Shown in pieces: positions 1-7,412 of a stretch of 34,653 nucleotides of DNA (positions are counted from its first letter, which is position 1; every line of letters begins with the position of its first letter). Under the pieces are notes generated by a model that saw only the letters and a list, made by a program, of their open reading frames with translations, was not told the origin of the DNA and ran no database searches. A program made the position numbers and the translations under genes. This stretch comes from Desulfuromonas sp. GTDB taxonomy: Bacteria > Desulfobacterota > Desulfuromonadia > Desulfuromonadales > BM103. The stretch spans positions 19,345 through 53,997 of the forward strand of contig VEPG01000057.1 of assembly GCA_012026975.1 (NCBI GenBank), in the 5' to 3' direction.

Positions 1-3
1 GTA

Positions 4-25
4 GGGGCGGTTAGCGAACCGCCCC
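4..25. other. GC-rich hairpin at the window edge
   Basis: A 7-bp perfect stem (4-10 with 19-25) is extended by two T-A pairs around a four-base loop. No T-run follows on the plus strand. It may be the tail of a terminator of a gene left of the window, or a hairpin in the djlA leader. Confidence 0.4.
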
Positions 26-57
26 AACACTGTGAGATATCTATCGGAGAGGTAAAT

Positions 58-801
58 ATGTCCTGGTTTGGCAAGATCATGGGTGGCGGGGTCGGCTTCA
101 TGCTTGGCGGGCCGCTGGGGGCACTGATCGGCGCGACGCTCGGTCATGCGCTGGTCGACGAGAAGGTGCGTGTTGAAAGCGGGCCGATGTCGGGTATGGA
201 GCAGCGCCAGGCGGTGTTCTTCACGGCGGTCTTCGCCATGCTTGGCAAGATTGCCAAGGCCGACGGCCGGGTCTGCGAAAAGGAGATTGAGGCCGTGCGC
301 AGCTTCATGAACGACCAGCTGCGTTTGCCGGCCGCGGCACAGCAATTTGCCATCGGTGTGTTCAATGAGGCCAAGGATAGCGACACGCCATTCGAGGAGT
401 ATGCCCGCCAGCTCGGCCAGGTGTTTGCCGACAATGCGCCGCTGCGCACCATGTTCTACCAGGTACTGTTCAATATCGCCATGGTTGACGGGACCCTGCA
501 TTCGGCCGAGGAGGCACTGCTGCGCGCCGCTCCCGTTCATCTCGGTCTGCATGCCGACATCTTCGATACCGTGCGCCGTCAATTTGGCCACGATATCTCC
601 CACCACTACGCGGTGCTCGGTCTGGAGAACGGTGCCGGTCTTGCCGAGGTCAAGAAGGCCTACCGCAAACTGGCGGCCGAGTATCATCCGGACAAGGTGG
701 TTTCGAAGGGGCTGCCGGAGGACTTCACCCGCTTTGCCGAGCAGAAGTTCAAGGAAATCAACGAGGCCTACGCGGTGATTACGAAAGCCAACGCCAGGTA
801 A
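58..801 (+). CDS. djlA: DjlA-type co-chaperone (TerB-like domain + C-terminal J domain)
   Basis: The 247-residue protein is likely a membrane-anchored DnaJ-type co-chaperone that stimulates the ATPase of DnaK. The N-terminus (about residues 8-32) is glycine-rich and hydrophobic ([18 protein letters not shown]), fitting the DjlA transmembrane segment. Residues about 50-165 form an acidic, helical TerB-like domain with two 'DG' turns (ADGRV, VDGTL), each followed by an E-rich helix. The C-terminal J domain begins near residue 182 (HHYAVLGLE) and carries the HPD motif at 210-212. A GGAG Shine-Dalgarno lies shortly before the ATG. The length and domain order match DjlA. It appears monocistronic. 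The family call is firm; the partner DnaK is inferred from the family. Confidence 0.9.
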   Translation: MSWFGKIMGGGVGFMLGGPLGALIGATLGHALVDEKVRVESGPMSGMEQRQAVFFTAVFAMLGKIAKADGRVCEKEIEAVRSFMNDQLRLPAAAQQFAIGVFNEAKDSDTPFEEYARQLGQVFADNAPLRTMFYQVLFNIAMVDGTLHSAEEALLRAAPVHLGLHADIFDTVRRQFGHDISHHYAVLGLENGAGLAEVKKAYRKLAAEYHPDKVVSKGLPEDFTRFAEQKFKEINEAYAVITKANAR

Positions 802-895
802 CGCTTACGTTGCTCGGGGCTTGGCCTGTCAATGGTTGAACGTGCCATTTCGGGGCGAGGAAGGTTGCCGGTCAAATAGTGAGAGATTTTTGAGG

Positions 896-924
896 TTGTG
901 TGTGATATAAATACAACCTAATAT
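896..924 (+). promoter_or_regulatory. Sigma-70-like promoter of the riboswitch transcript
   Basis: TTGTGT (896-901) and TAATAT (919-924) are separated by 17 bases, which puts the start of transcription near 931, just before the first helix of the riboswitch. A perfect 7-bp inverted repeat (AGGTTGT 893-899, ACAACCT 913-919) overlaps the -35 box and reaches the -10 box, so a repressor site is possible. Confidence 0.55.
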
Positions 925-935
925 GTTGCAAGGAA

Positions 936-1032
936 CTCTCCGATAAGAGCACAGCCGGGGTAACCCGGTGTCGCAAAGCCAACGGTCCGCCGAAGTTTTA
1001 ACGAAGGCGGATGGACGGGCTGCCGAAGAGAG
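936..1032 (+). ncRNA. GEMM-I riboswitch aptamer, probable 3',3'-cGAMP (GEMM-Ib) subtype
   Basis: The element has the GEMM hallmarks in order: a closing helix (CTCTC 936-940 with GAGAG 1028-1032), a P2 hairpin capped by a GTAA tetraloop (954-967), the conserved core TCGCAAAGCC (971-980), a P3 arm (about 984-1014), and the 3' segment GGGCTGCCGAAG (1017-1028). Aligned by eye to the Vibrio Vc2 aptamer, the base equivalent to G20 is an A (AAGAGC, 945-950). In the Geobacter GEMM-Ib class that adenosine goes with preference for cyclic AMP-GMP over cyclic di-GMP. The GEMM family call is strong; the ligand is inferred from one base and from the likely host. Confidence 0.78.
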
Positions 1033-1072
1033 CGAGAATTCAGGGGAAGTTGTCGCAGGGGATTCGCCCTTG

Positions 1073-1107
1073 AACGCCCGTCTTCGGTAGAGGAGACGGG
1101 CGTTTTT
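1073..1107 (+). terminator. Intrinsic terminator forming the riboswitch expression platform
   Basis: A perfect 11-bp stem (1073-1083 with 1094-1104) merges into a run of T ending at 1107. It sits 41 bases after the aptamer and 17 bases before the next start codon, the usual place for ligand-controlled termination. Whether the ligand turns the gene on or off cannot be read from the sequence. Confidence 0.85.
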
Positions 1108-1124
1108 ATTTCAGGGAGGTGGCT

Positions 1125-1331
1125 ATGGGACGGTTCTGTTTCTGGGCGGCGTTGGCACTGGTTGTCCTGCTGTGCCGGATCTACTCGTTCTGGGCGGTGT
1201 TCGGCTGGGGCTATGCCATGACGAGCGTGGTGCTGATCGTGGTGTGCTTTACGCATAACCGCCGGCGCAAGGGCGAATCGGACACGGAACGGACCATCCC
1301 GGTTTTGACTTTATCGCAGGAACAGCAATAA
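1125..1331 (+). CDS. Small two-span membrane protein under riboswitch control
   Basis: The 68-residue protein is of unknown function. ATG 1125 is preferred over the in-frame GTG at 1119 because AGGGAGG (1113-1119) lies five bases before it. Residues about 5-20 (FWAALALVVLLCRIYSF) and 24-44 (FGWGYAMTSVVLIVVCF) are two hydrophobic helices. They are followed by a basic stretch (HNRRRKG) and a polar tail, so the C-terminus is probably cytoplasmic. It is the only gene between the riboswitch terminator and the next terminator (1364), so the second messenger appears dedicated to this one micro-protein. No enzyme motif is visible. Confidence 0.65.
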   Translation: MGRFCFWAALALVVLLCRIYSFWAVFGWGYAMTSVVLIVVCFTHNRRRKGESDTERTIPVLTLSQEQQ

Positions 1332-1363
1332 CCAGTTTCCCAATAAAGCCTTGTCCGCGTTGC

Positions 1364-1399
1364 TGCCCCCGGCCCATATCCTTGGCCGGGGGCATTTTT
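1364..1399 (+). terminator. Intrinsic terminator
   Basis: A perfect 11-bp GC-rich stem (1364-1374 with 1384-1394) with a nine-base loop and five T. It ends the riboswitch transcript and separates it from the haem sensor gene. Confidence 0.9.
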
Positions 1400-1469
1400 A
1401 TGGTGCTCGCTTGTGAGGATGGTTCCGGCGGATATAATGGATGGCATCGAACGTGAGAGCGAGAGCGGC

Positions 1470-2714
1470 ATGGCGATCTGGCGAAACTTCAGTTTGCGCA
1501 CCAAAATCAACGTCATTCTGTTCCTGGTTCTGGTCGTCTTCCTGGGCACCAGACTTTTCTGGCAGTACCGCCAACAGCGTACCTTGCTGCTTGCCGAGGC
1601 GACCGAAAAGGCCAGGATCATCACCGTGGAAGCAACCCGTACGCGTGAGTACCTTTCGCAGCAGCTCAAGATCGGTCATGTCGAGTTGAATAAGGATCGC
1701 TATGGCATGATCCCGGTTGTCGCCACCAATCGGATTGGTCAGATTGTTGCCAGGGACCTCAACTACACCATCCGTCATACCTCGATCCGCACGCGCAACC
1801 AGGCGAACGCTCCGGACAGCTATGAGCAGGCGGCGATACGCCGTCTCGCCGCTGACAGGAATCTGCAACACCTTACCGAATTGACGATGTTGGACGGCGC
1901 CCCGGTGCTGCGCTATCTGCAAGCCGTCTATGTTGACGAAAGCTGTCTCGAATGCCACGGCGATCCGTGGCAATCGCCGCCGTTCCTGCGTGAAATATAC
2001 CCGCCGGAAACAGATCCTTCCTACCATTACCGGGCCGGCGATGTCATCGGCGCCGTCTCGATTGTCATTCCGATGGATCAGATAGAAAGGCAGCTGTCGG
2101 CCACTTTCAGAAGCATATTTCTGACCACCAGCGGTTTTTTCGTTGCGCTTGTGGTCTGCCTGGGTTTCCTTCTCCAGAAAACCGTGCTCGATCCGCTCCA
2201 TAGCCTGGCAGCGATGATCGCAACCATCAGAAAGACCGGCCACTTTACCGAGCGACTGCCGGTCCCAGGTCAAGATGAGATCGGTGAACTGGTCACCGGC
2301 TTCAATGCCATGTCGGAGGAAATCGGCGCCAAGGCAGCGCAATTGGAAGAATCCGAGAAGCGCTTCCGCTTGCTGGTGGAAGCCTCCCGTGATGCGATCG
2401 TGGCATTTCTGCCAACGGGTCAGCTTTTCCTGTTCAACCGGCAGGCCGAAAAAATATTTGGCTACTCCCAGCGTGAATTACTGGGCGAGTCGCTGGATCG
2501 GCTCTTCGTGGCGGAGCCTGCCGTCTATCCGGAAGGTCTGAGCTCGTTCATCTCCACCGCGCAAGAATCATGGCTCAGGGACGTGCATTTACTGGGAGGG
2601 CTGCGCAAAGATCAATCACTGGTAAAAGTGGAAATGCATGTAACCGTGGTCGACACCGGCGATCGACCTTTTTTCACGGCAACTCTTCGTGAGAGTGCCC
2701 CGAACTCGAAATAA
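1470..2714 (+). CDS. Haem-c periplasmic sensor (DUF3365/Tll0287-like) with HAMP and PAS domains, no output domain
   Basis: The 414-residue protein is a likely redox or gas sensor. After a signal-anchor helix (about residues 12-28) comes a periplasmic domain of roughly 170 residues. It has a single CLECH haem-c motif at 159-163 and the downstream 'GD-GAVSIVIPM' strand typical of DUF3365 sensors. A second membrane helix (about 208-231), a HAMP linker (LDPLHSLAAMI to EIGELVTGFNAM) and a PAS domain (from about 292) follow. The protein then stops, with no kinase, GGDEF or methyl-accepting domain. The ATG at 1470 follows a GAGCGAGAG stretch; upstream in-frame GTG 1413 and ATG 1437 lack a Shine-Dalgarno. 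Domain order is visible; the signal and output partner are unknown. Confidence 0.8.
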   Translation: MAIWRNFSLRTKINVILFLVLVVFLGTRLFWQYRQQRTLLLAEATEKARIITVEATRTREYLSQQLKIGHVELNKDRYGMIPVVATNRIGQIVARDLNYTIRHTSIRTRNQANAPDSYEQAAIRRLAADRNLQHLTELTMLDGAPVLRYLQAVYVDESCLECHGDPWQSPPFLREIYPPETDPSYHYRAGDVIGAVSIVIPMDQIERQLSATFRSIFLTTSGFFVALVVCLGFLLQKTVLDPLHSLAAMIATIRKTGHFTERLPVPGQDEIGELVTGFNAMSEEIGAKAAQLEESEKRFRLLVEASRDAIVAFLPTGQLFLFNRQAEKIFGYSQRELLGESLDRLFVAEPAVYPEGLSSFISTAQESWLRDVHLLGGLRKDQSLVKVEMHVTVVDTGDRPFFTATLRESAPNSK

Positions 2715-2753
2715 GGCTGCCGGTTCACATTCTCTTAAAGGTGACTAAATTCG

Positions 2754-2762
2754 TGCTATAAT
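2754..2762 (+). promoter_or_regulatory. Extended -10 promoter for the small lipoprotein
   Basis: TGCTATAAT is a perfect -10 hexamer with the extended TG element. The -35 region is poor, as expected for extended -10 promoters. The surrounding TTCGTGCTA-AAT pattern recurs at 5799. Confidence 0.6.
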
Positions 2763-2834
2763 CTCTCCGAAAGGGGTGGCTGCCAGTAAGCCATCATTTC
2801 CCAGGTAACTCCAACCCATGAAACGGAGGATGCC

Positions 2835-2978
2835 ATGAAAGTAGTTGTCAACCTCATCGTCGCATTGCTGCTGGTCGTGGGTTTGGCCGGCTGTGCCGGC
2901 ACCACGGCAACAACGACTGCAAAAGTCAAATGTCCCGCTTGTAATTATGAGTTCATTCCTCCTGCCGTCGGTCCATAA
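2835..2978 (+). CDS. 47-residue lipoprotein with a C-terminal CPxC pair
   Basis: The start ATG follows GGAGGA (2825-2830) by four bases. The peptide has a hydrophobic signal sequence ending in a lipobox (LAGC, cysteine at residue 20). A Thr/Ala-rich linker follows (AGTTATTTAK), then a short C-terminal module, VKCPACNYEFIPP. The CPAC-NYEF pattern resembles one half of a zinc ribbon, so metal or haem-thiol chemistry at the membrane surface is possible, but no function is known to me. It has its own promoter (2754) and terminator (3000), which supports a real gene. Confidence 0.75.
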   Translation: MKVVVNLIVALLLVVGLAGCAGTTATTTAKVKCPACNYEFIPPAVGP

Positions 2979-2999
2979 GCTTGCCGATCGTTAACGGTA

Positions 3000-3036
3000 A
3001 AGAAGAGACGCGTCCGAGCCGGTGCGTCTCTTCTTA
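3000..3036 (+). terminator. Intrinsic terminator
   Basis: A perfect 12-bp stem (3000-3011 with 3024-3035) follows the lipoprotein gene. The distal arm is T-rich rather than followed by a long T-run. Confidence 0.7.
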
Positions 3037-3151
3037 TTCATCAAGACCGAGAGTCTGAGTCTTTCAGACGGAAGAGGGGGTAAGCTCAATTCCACAGCGA
3101 CCTGTCCCAACAAACCAACGGGCAGTTGATAGGTGTCCCTCGGGAACCGGC

Positions 3152-3802
3152 ATGATCCGAGCGATCACGGCAGCGCTATGCTGCATCTGCATTCTGCTCT
3201 GTAGCTTCTCCGTCAGTGCCGAAGAACTCGAGGTGGCGCGATTTGGTGTTGATGGTCTCAAAGGGTGGGCAGCCAGGGAGTTCAAGGGCCGGACCGATTA
3301 CCAATTGGTCCAGGAGGAGAACGGTACCGTCCTGAAGGCCCAAGCCAGGGGAACGGCCTCCGGCCTGGTCAAAACGTTGAGTTTCGACCCGTCAAGCTAT
3401 CGCTATCTGAAATGGTCATGGAAGGTTGATCATACCGTCGCTACGGGTGACGAAACGATCAGGCAGGGCGATGATTATGCCGCGAGAATCTATATCATTT
3501 TCCCCGGACGATTCTTCTGGCAGACTCGGGCATTGAACTACATATGGGCCAATAAGCTGCCCAGGGGCGAGTTTGTTCCCAACGCCTTTACTTCGAATGC
3601 CATGCTGCTGGCGGTCGAATCCGGGTCGTCCAAAGTTGGCCGGTGGGTTTCGGAAGAGCGGGATGTTCTGGCTGATTACCGGCGCGTCTTTGGCGAAGAG
3701 CCACCCCGGGCGGGCGGTATCGCCATCATGACCGATACCGACAATACCGGTGCCGAGGCGACCGCCTGGTACGGCGACATCACCCTCTCGACATCCAGGT
3801 GA
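3152..3802 (+). CDS. DUF3047 family secreted protein
   Basis: The 216-residue protein has a cleavable signal peptide (residues 1-23, hydrophobic core LCCICILLCSFSVSA). The rest matches the DUF3047 pattern: an aromatic W-S-W-K-V core (YLKWSWKV, about residues 88-95), a D-D-Y-A-A-R-I-Y strand (about 108-115), an N-A-x-x-S-N-A-M-L-L segment (about 147-156) and a C-terminal MTDTDNTGAEA acidic loop followed by W-Y-G-D-I. The fold is probably a beta-sandwich, and the function is unknown. The start has only a weak GGGAACC ribosome site. The next gene begins about 40 bases on in the same direction and may be co-transcribed. Confidence 0.75.
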   Translation: MIRAITAALCCICILLCSFSVSAEELEVARFGVDGLKGWAAREFKGRTDYQLVQEENGTVLKAQARGTASGLVKTLSFDPSSYRYLKWSWKVDHTVATGDETIRQGDDYAARIYIIFPGRFFWQTRALNYIWANKLPRGEFVPNAFTSNAMLLAVESGSSKVGRWVSEERDVLADYRRVFGEEPPRAGGIAIMTDTDNTGAEATAWYGDITLSTSR

Positions 3803-3844
3803 GCGTTTTTATTTCTGTTGTTCCGCTATAAGGAGTTTGTGGAA

Positions 3845-5752
3845 GTGGATCTGAATTTTCGCGTACTTGCCGAGACGATCCCGCATCTGGTCTGGTCGGC
3901 CCGGCCAGACGGGTTTCGCGACTATTTCAATGCGCGTTTGCTGGCCTATCTCGGCAAAACTCTGGAGGAGATGCAGGGGTGGATGTGGCAGGAAGTGCTG
4001 CACCCCGATGACCGGCAACGGACTATGGATGCATGGACCGAGGCTAAAATCAGGGGAACGGAACTCTGTGCCGAATATCGCATCCGCCGGGGAACGGATG
4101 AGGCTTATCGCTGGCATGAGGGGCGGGCCACGCCGGTGCGCGATGCGGCGGGCAATATCGTACGCTGGTTCGGTACCTGCACGGACATCGAAGAGCGTAA
4201 GCAGTCCGAGGAGAAGCTTCGCTACAGCGAAGAGCGATTTTCCAAGGCTTTCCATTGTGGGCCGATGATGATGACCCTCAGCGATTTCGAAACGGGCAGA
4301 TACCTCGAGGTTAACGATGTATTCACGCGGGTATCAGGTTTCGACAGGGATGAAACAATCGGGCGAACCACGTTGGAGTTGGGATGGATCGATCCTGAAA
4401 ATCGGCAGCGACTCCTGGCGGAACTCAAAGCGAAGGGGCGAGTGGAAGGCTGGGAACTTAAGGTGACGGGTAAAGCCGGGAATACCATATGGTGCCAATA
4501 TTTCGGTGAACTCGTTCCAGTCAGCAGTGGAGACATACTGCTGTCGATCGCACTGGACATAACCGAGCGCAAGCATGCGGAAGAGGCGCTGGCTCTGGCC
4601 AAGCAAGCCGCCGAGGTCGCCAGTCTGGCCAAAAGCGAGTTTCTTGCCAACATGAGCCATGAAATCCGCACACCGATCACCGGTATTCTCGGGATGGCGG
4701 AACTGCTCGAAGGCACGGAACTTTCCGCGTGTCAGCAGGGCTATTTGAAAACCCTGCTCACCTCGACGGAAAACCTGCTGGCGTTGGTTAACGAAATCCT
4801 TGACTTGTCAAGGATCGAAGCCGGCAAGGTTGAACTGGAGTGCAAGGGGTTTAGTCTGCGGGAGGTGCTCAACGAGGTGGTCGCGAGTCAGATTCTCGTC
4901 GCAAACGCCAAGGGACTTCCGATCAGGACCGTTATCCCCGCCGACGTCCCCGATGGCTTCACAGGCGACCAACTCAGGCTGAAACAAATTCTATTCAATC
5001 TCGTGGGCAATGCCGTCAAGTTCACCGAGAAAGGGGACGTTACACTTTCGGTCGCTGTCGAGGAAAGACAGGGCGCTAAAATCCTGCTTCGGTTCGATGT
5101 GGCCGACACCGGAATTGGTATCAAACCGGAGGCCATTGCCAGGATTTTTAAACCGTTCGATCAGGCGGATTCCTCCATGACCAGGAAATTCGGCGGGACA
5201 GGTCTTGGCCTGGCCATTTGCACGCGGTTGTCTGCACTCATGGGAGGTGCGATCTGGGTGGATAGCCGCGAGGGGGTCGGCAGTACCTTCCATCTTCGCA
5301 TTCCGCTTGAAGTGAGCGATACCCCGCCGGCATCCGGTGCTTCCCGGCAGGTTGGCCAACCCCCGTTGTGGGAGGGCGCGCCTCGGCGTGTCCTGCTGGT
5401 TGAAGATAACGACATCACCCGAAAATTATTTACCGACCTGCTGAATAAATACAGCCACCACGTGGATTTTGCCCGGAACGGGGTCGAGGCTTTGGAAATG
5501 TTGAACCATGCCGATTACGACATTGTCCTGATGGATGTGCAGATGCCGGTCATGGATGGGATCGAAGCCGTTGGGAAACTTCGCGAGAGGGAGAGGGAAA
5601 CAGGTGGGCATGTGCCGGTTATCGCCATAACGGCGCATGCGATGGAAAAGGATCGGCTCAACATATTGAGCAAGGGATTCGATGGCTACCTGTCGAAACC
5701 GACGAAAATGAAGGATCTGTTCAATGAAATGAAGCGCTGTCTTGCGGGGTAA
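3845..5752 (+). CDS. Hybrid histidine kinase (PAS-PAS-HisKA-HATPase-REC)
   Basis: The 635-residue protein has no membrane segments and is probably cytoplasmic. Two PAS domains come first (about 5-120 and 128-245). A HisKA dimer domain follows, with the phospho-acceptor H272 in MSHEIRTP, then an HATPase domain with N-box [10 protein letters not shown]1 DTGIGI and G2 GGTGLGLAI. The C-terminal receiver has the acidic pair VEDND, phospho-acceptor D564 (LMDVQMP) and the switch lysine in LSKPTK. GTG 3845 is chosen because AAGGAG (3830-3835) lies nine bases before it; GTG 3839 is only three bases from that site. The first PAS domain is very close to that of the kinase at 29453. No separate response regulator is adjacent. 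Confidence 0.9.
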   Translation: MDLNFRVLAETIPHLVWSARPDGFRDYFNARLLAYLGKTLEEMQGWMWQEVLHPDDRQRTMDAWTEAKIRGTELCAEYRIRRGTDEAYRWHEGRATPVRDAAGNIVRWFGTCTDIEERKQSEEKLRYSEERFSKAFHCGPMMMTLSDFETGRYLEVNDVFTRVSGFDRDETIGRTTLELGWIDPENRQRLLAELKAKGRVEGWELKVTGKAGNTIWCQYFGELVPVSSGDILLSIALDITERKHAEEALALAKQAAEVASLAKSEFLANMSHEIRTPITGILGMAELLEGTELSACQQGYLKTLLTSTENLLALVNEILDLSRIEAGKVELECKGFSLREVLNEVVASQILVANAKGLPIRTVIPADVPDGFTGDQLRLKQILFNLVGNAVKFTEKGDVTLSVAVEERQGAKILLRFDVADTGIGIKPEAIARIFKPFDQADSSMTRKFGGTGLGLAICTRLSALMGGAIWVDSREGVGSTFHLRIPLEVSDTPPASGASRQVGQPPLWEGAPRRVLLVEDNDITRKLFTDLLNKYSHHVDFARNGVEALEMLNHADYDIVLMDVQMPVMDGIEAVGKLRERERETGGHVPVIAITAHAMEKDRLNILSKGFDGYLSKPTKMKDLFNEMKRCLAG

Positions 5753-5798
5753 CGGATCGCCGCGCCGGTTGCCCGAGTGGCTGAACTTCCTGATTTCG

Positions 5799-5807
5799 TG
5801 CTAGAAT
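5799..5807 (+). promoter_or_regulatory. Extended -10 promoter for the small-protein pair
   Basis: TGCTAGAAT is an extended -10 element one base off consensus. Its flank matches the promoter at 2754 (TTCGTGCTA-AAT in both). Confidence 0.5.
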
Positions 5808-5828
5808 TTCCATGAAGGGAGAGATGCC

Positions 5829-6035
5829 ATGACACACCGTGAATACGTCAGTGCGTGTCAGCGTACAGAACTCAAGGATATGCCTGCGCGGCTGTTGAAC
5901 CAGTCGACGGGAGAGATTGGCACCTTGCAGCTGTGCGTCTGGCTCGAGGCCCCGGAAGCGATGCTGGTGAAAGTTGATGACGAACTCACCACGTGGTGGC
6001 CGGAGGATGTCGAGGATATTTCCGAAAGTATTTAG
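5829..6035 (+). CDS. Small soluble protein of unknown function (68 aa)
   Basis: The gene has a promoter-like extended -10 box 21 bases upstream and GGGAGAG before the ATG. The protein is acidic, without signal peptide or membrane span. The middle (residues 20-50) reads as alternating beta strands (ARLLNQSTGEIGTLQL, VWLEAPEAMLVKV). It ends in an acidic, tryptophan-containing tail (TTWWPEDVEDISES). I do not recognise the family. The next small gene starts 23 bases after its stop and is probably in the same operon. Confidence 0.65.
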   Translation: MTHREYVSACQRTELKDMPARLLNQSTGEIGTLQLCVWLEAPEAMLVKVDDELTTWWPEDVEDISESI

Positions 6036-6058
6036 GCGCGGGAGAAAGGAGTTTCGTC

Positions 6059-6265
6059 ATGGAACGCAAGCGATTCGACTTTGTCTGCATGGAAAGCGAA
6101 GAGGGTCGCGATGCGGTGGTGATTCACGGGAAGGAACATGGGTTGGTTGACCATTGTGCCGGGGAACATCTGTTGGTAAAGACCCCGGAGGGCGCTTCAC
6201 GCTGCTGGGATTATCGTGAGTGTGAGGAGTTGCATCGTGAACGCGATGAATTCCCCTGGCGCTGA
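6059..6265 (+). CDS. Small soluble protein of unknown function (68 aa)
   Basis: ATG 6059 is supported by GGGAGAAAGGAG with a seven-base spacer; the in-frame extension upstream to 5993 overlaps the preceding gene and has no ribosome site. The protein is charged and histidine-rich, with three cysteines and a central beta-like stretch (AVVIHGKEHGLVDHCAG, HLLVKTPEG). It ends in WDYRECEELHRERDEFPWR. Both this and the preceding 68-residue protein end in an acidic, tryptophan-containing tail. It shares the operon and is followed by a strong terminator at 6288. Function unknown. Confidence 0.65.
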   Translation: MERKRFDFVCMESEEGRDAVVIHGKEHGLVDHCAGEHLLVKTPEGASRCWDYRECEELHRERDEFPWR

Positions 6266-6287
6266 CCACTGCCACTGCCACATCGCC

Positions 6288-6315
6288 AAAGGCGCCGAAG
6301 TCTCGGCGCCTTTTT
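6288..6315 (+). terminator. Intrinsic terminator
   Basis: An 11-bp stem (6288-6298 with 6303-6313) with an AGTC loop and five T closes the small-protein operon ahead of the pyruvate dehydrogenase genes. Confidence 0.9.
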
Positions 6316-6434
6316 GATTTTCAGTTGGGCAAGATTACGGATTCCCGGGATCGCTGGTGGATCATCGGAACTTTGTTATAGTCCAGAATAGCAGCCGGAA
6401 TTCGTATCCTTCGCCATCGAAAGGTGCTGAAGTC

Positions 6435-7412
6435 ATGGAAACCAAGCTCAGGGCGGTTCTGCCCGATCATGAACTGGTGAAACTTTACGAACAGATGGTA
6501 ATCGGCCGGGAGTTCGAGGAAGCTTGTGCCGAACAGTACACCAAGGGACACATCACCGGTTTTTTGCACCTGTACAGCGGTCAGGAAGCGGTGGCGGTCG
6601 GCGCCACGGCCGGCCTGCACAAGGATGACTACATTCTCTCCGCTTACCGTGAGCATGCCCAGGCGATCGTCCGCGGCGCCGAACCGAAGCGGGTGATGGC
6701 CGAGCTGTTCGGCAAGGCGACCGGGCTTTGCAAGGGGAAGGGCGGCTCGATGCACCTGTTCGCGCCGGAGCTCAGCTTCATGGGCGGCTACGCCATCGTC
6801 GGCGGGCAGCTGCCGGTCGCCTGCGGGCTGGCCTTCAGTGCCAAATACCGTCAGGAGGACCGCATTACCGCCTGCTTCTTCGGCGACGGCGCGGTCAATC
6901 AGGGGACCTTTCACGAGTCGCTCAACTGGGCACGGCTCTGGGAGCTGCCGGTCCTGTTCGTCTGCGAAAACAACTTCTACGGCATCGGCACCGAGGTGCA
7001 CCGCTCCTCGGCGCTGCCGACGGTGCACAAGCGCACCTGCGGCTACGACATCCCCTCCGAGAAGGTCGACGGCATGGACGTCGTCGCCGTCTTCAAGGCG
7101 GTGAAATACGCGGCCGAGAAGGTGCGCGAGAGCGGCCGCCCGTACTTCATCGAGGCAACCACCTATCGCTTCCGCGGTCACTCTATGGCCGACCCGGCCA
7201 AGTACCGTTCGGCGGCCGAGCACGAGATCTGGAAGTCGCGCGACCCGATCCCCGCCTTCGCACGCCGGCTGCTCGACGAGGGGATCGCTGCGGAAGAAGA
7301 GCTGGAAGCGATCCGCAAGCGCTGCACGGCAACGGTTCAGGATGCGGTCACTTTCGCCGAGGAGTCGCCGTGGCCCGAGGACCGGCAGATCTGGGAGGAT
7401 ATCTATGTCTGA
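6435..7412 (+). CDS. pdhA: Pyruvate dehydrogenase E1 component, alpha subunit
   Basis: The 325-residue protein is one half of the thiamine-diphosphate-dependent E1 enzyme. E1 decarboxylates pyruvate and transfers the acetyl group to the E2 lipoyl arm. The ThDP/metal motif runs from GDG at 150-152 to the N-N pair at about 179-180. The sequence also has SAYREHAQAI near the N-terminus, GGSMHLF and the phospho-loop-like region YRFRGHSMADPAKYR. ATG 6435 follows GAAAGGTG; an in-frame extension upstream to 6357 adds 26 residues unlike the family. It overlaps the beta gene by eight bases. Acetoin or branched-chain substrates are possible alternatives, but the sequence resembles the chloroplast/cyanobacterial PDH type. 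Confidence 0.88.
   Translation: METKLRAVLPDHELVKLYEQMVIGREFEEACAEQYTKGHITGFLHLYSGQEAVAVGATAGLHKDDYILSAYREHAQAIVRGAEPKRVMAELFGKATGLCKGKGGSMHLFAPELSFMGGYAIVGGQLPVACGLAFSAKYRQEDRITACFFGDGAVNQGTFHESLNWARLWELPVLFVCENNFYGIGTEVHRSSALPTVHKRTCGYDIPSEKVDGMDVVAVFKAVKYAAEKVRESGRPYFIEATTYRFRGHSMADPAKYRSAAEHEIWKSRDPIPAFARRLLDEGIAAEEELEAIRKRCTATVQDAVTFAEESPWPEDRQIWEDIYV

Noticed and set aside
1413-1469. Longer start of the haem sensor at GTG 1413 or ATG 1437
   Set aside because: No ribosome site precedes either; ATG 1470 places the signal-anchor helix at the N-terminus as expected.
5768-5790. Stretch resembling the D-arm of a serine or leucine tRNA (GCCCGAGTGGCTGAAC)
   Set aside because: No anticodon arm, T-arm or acceptor stem follows, so it is likely chance similarity.
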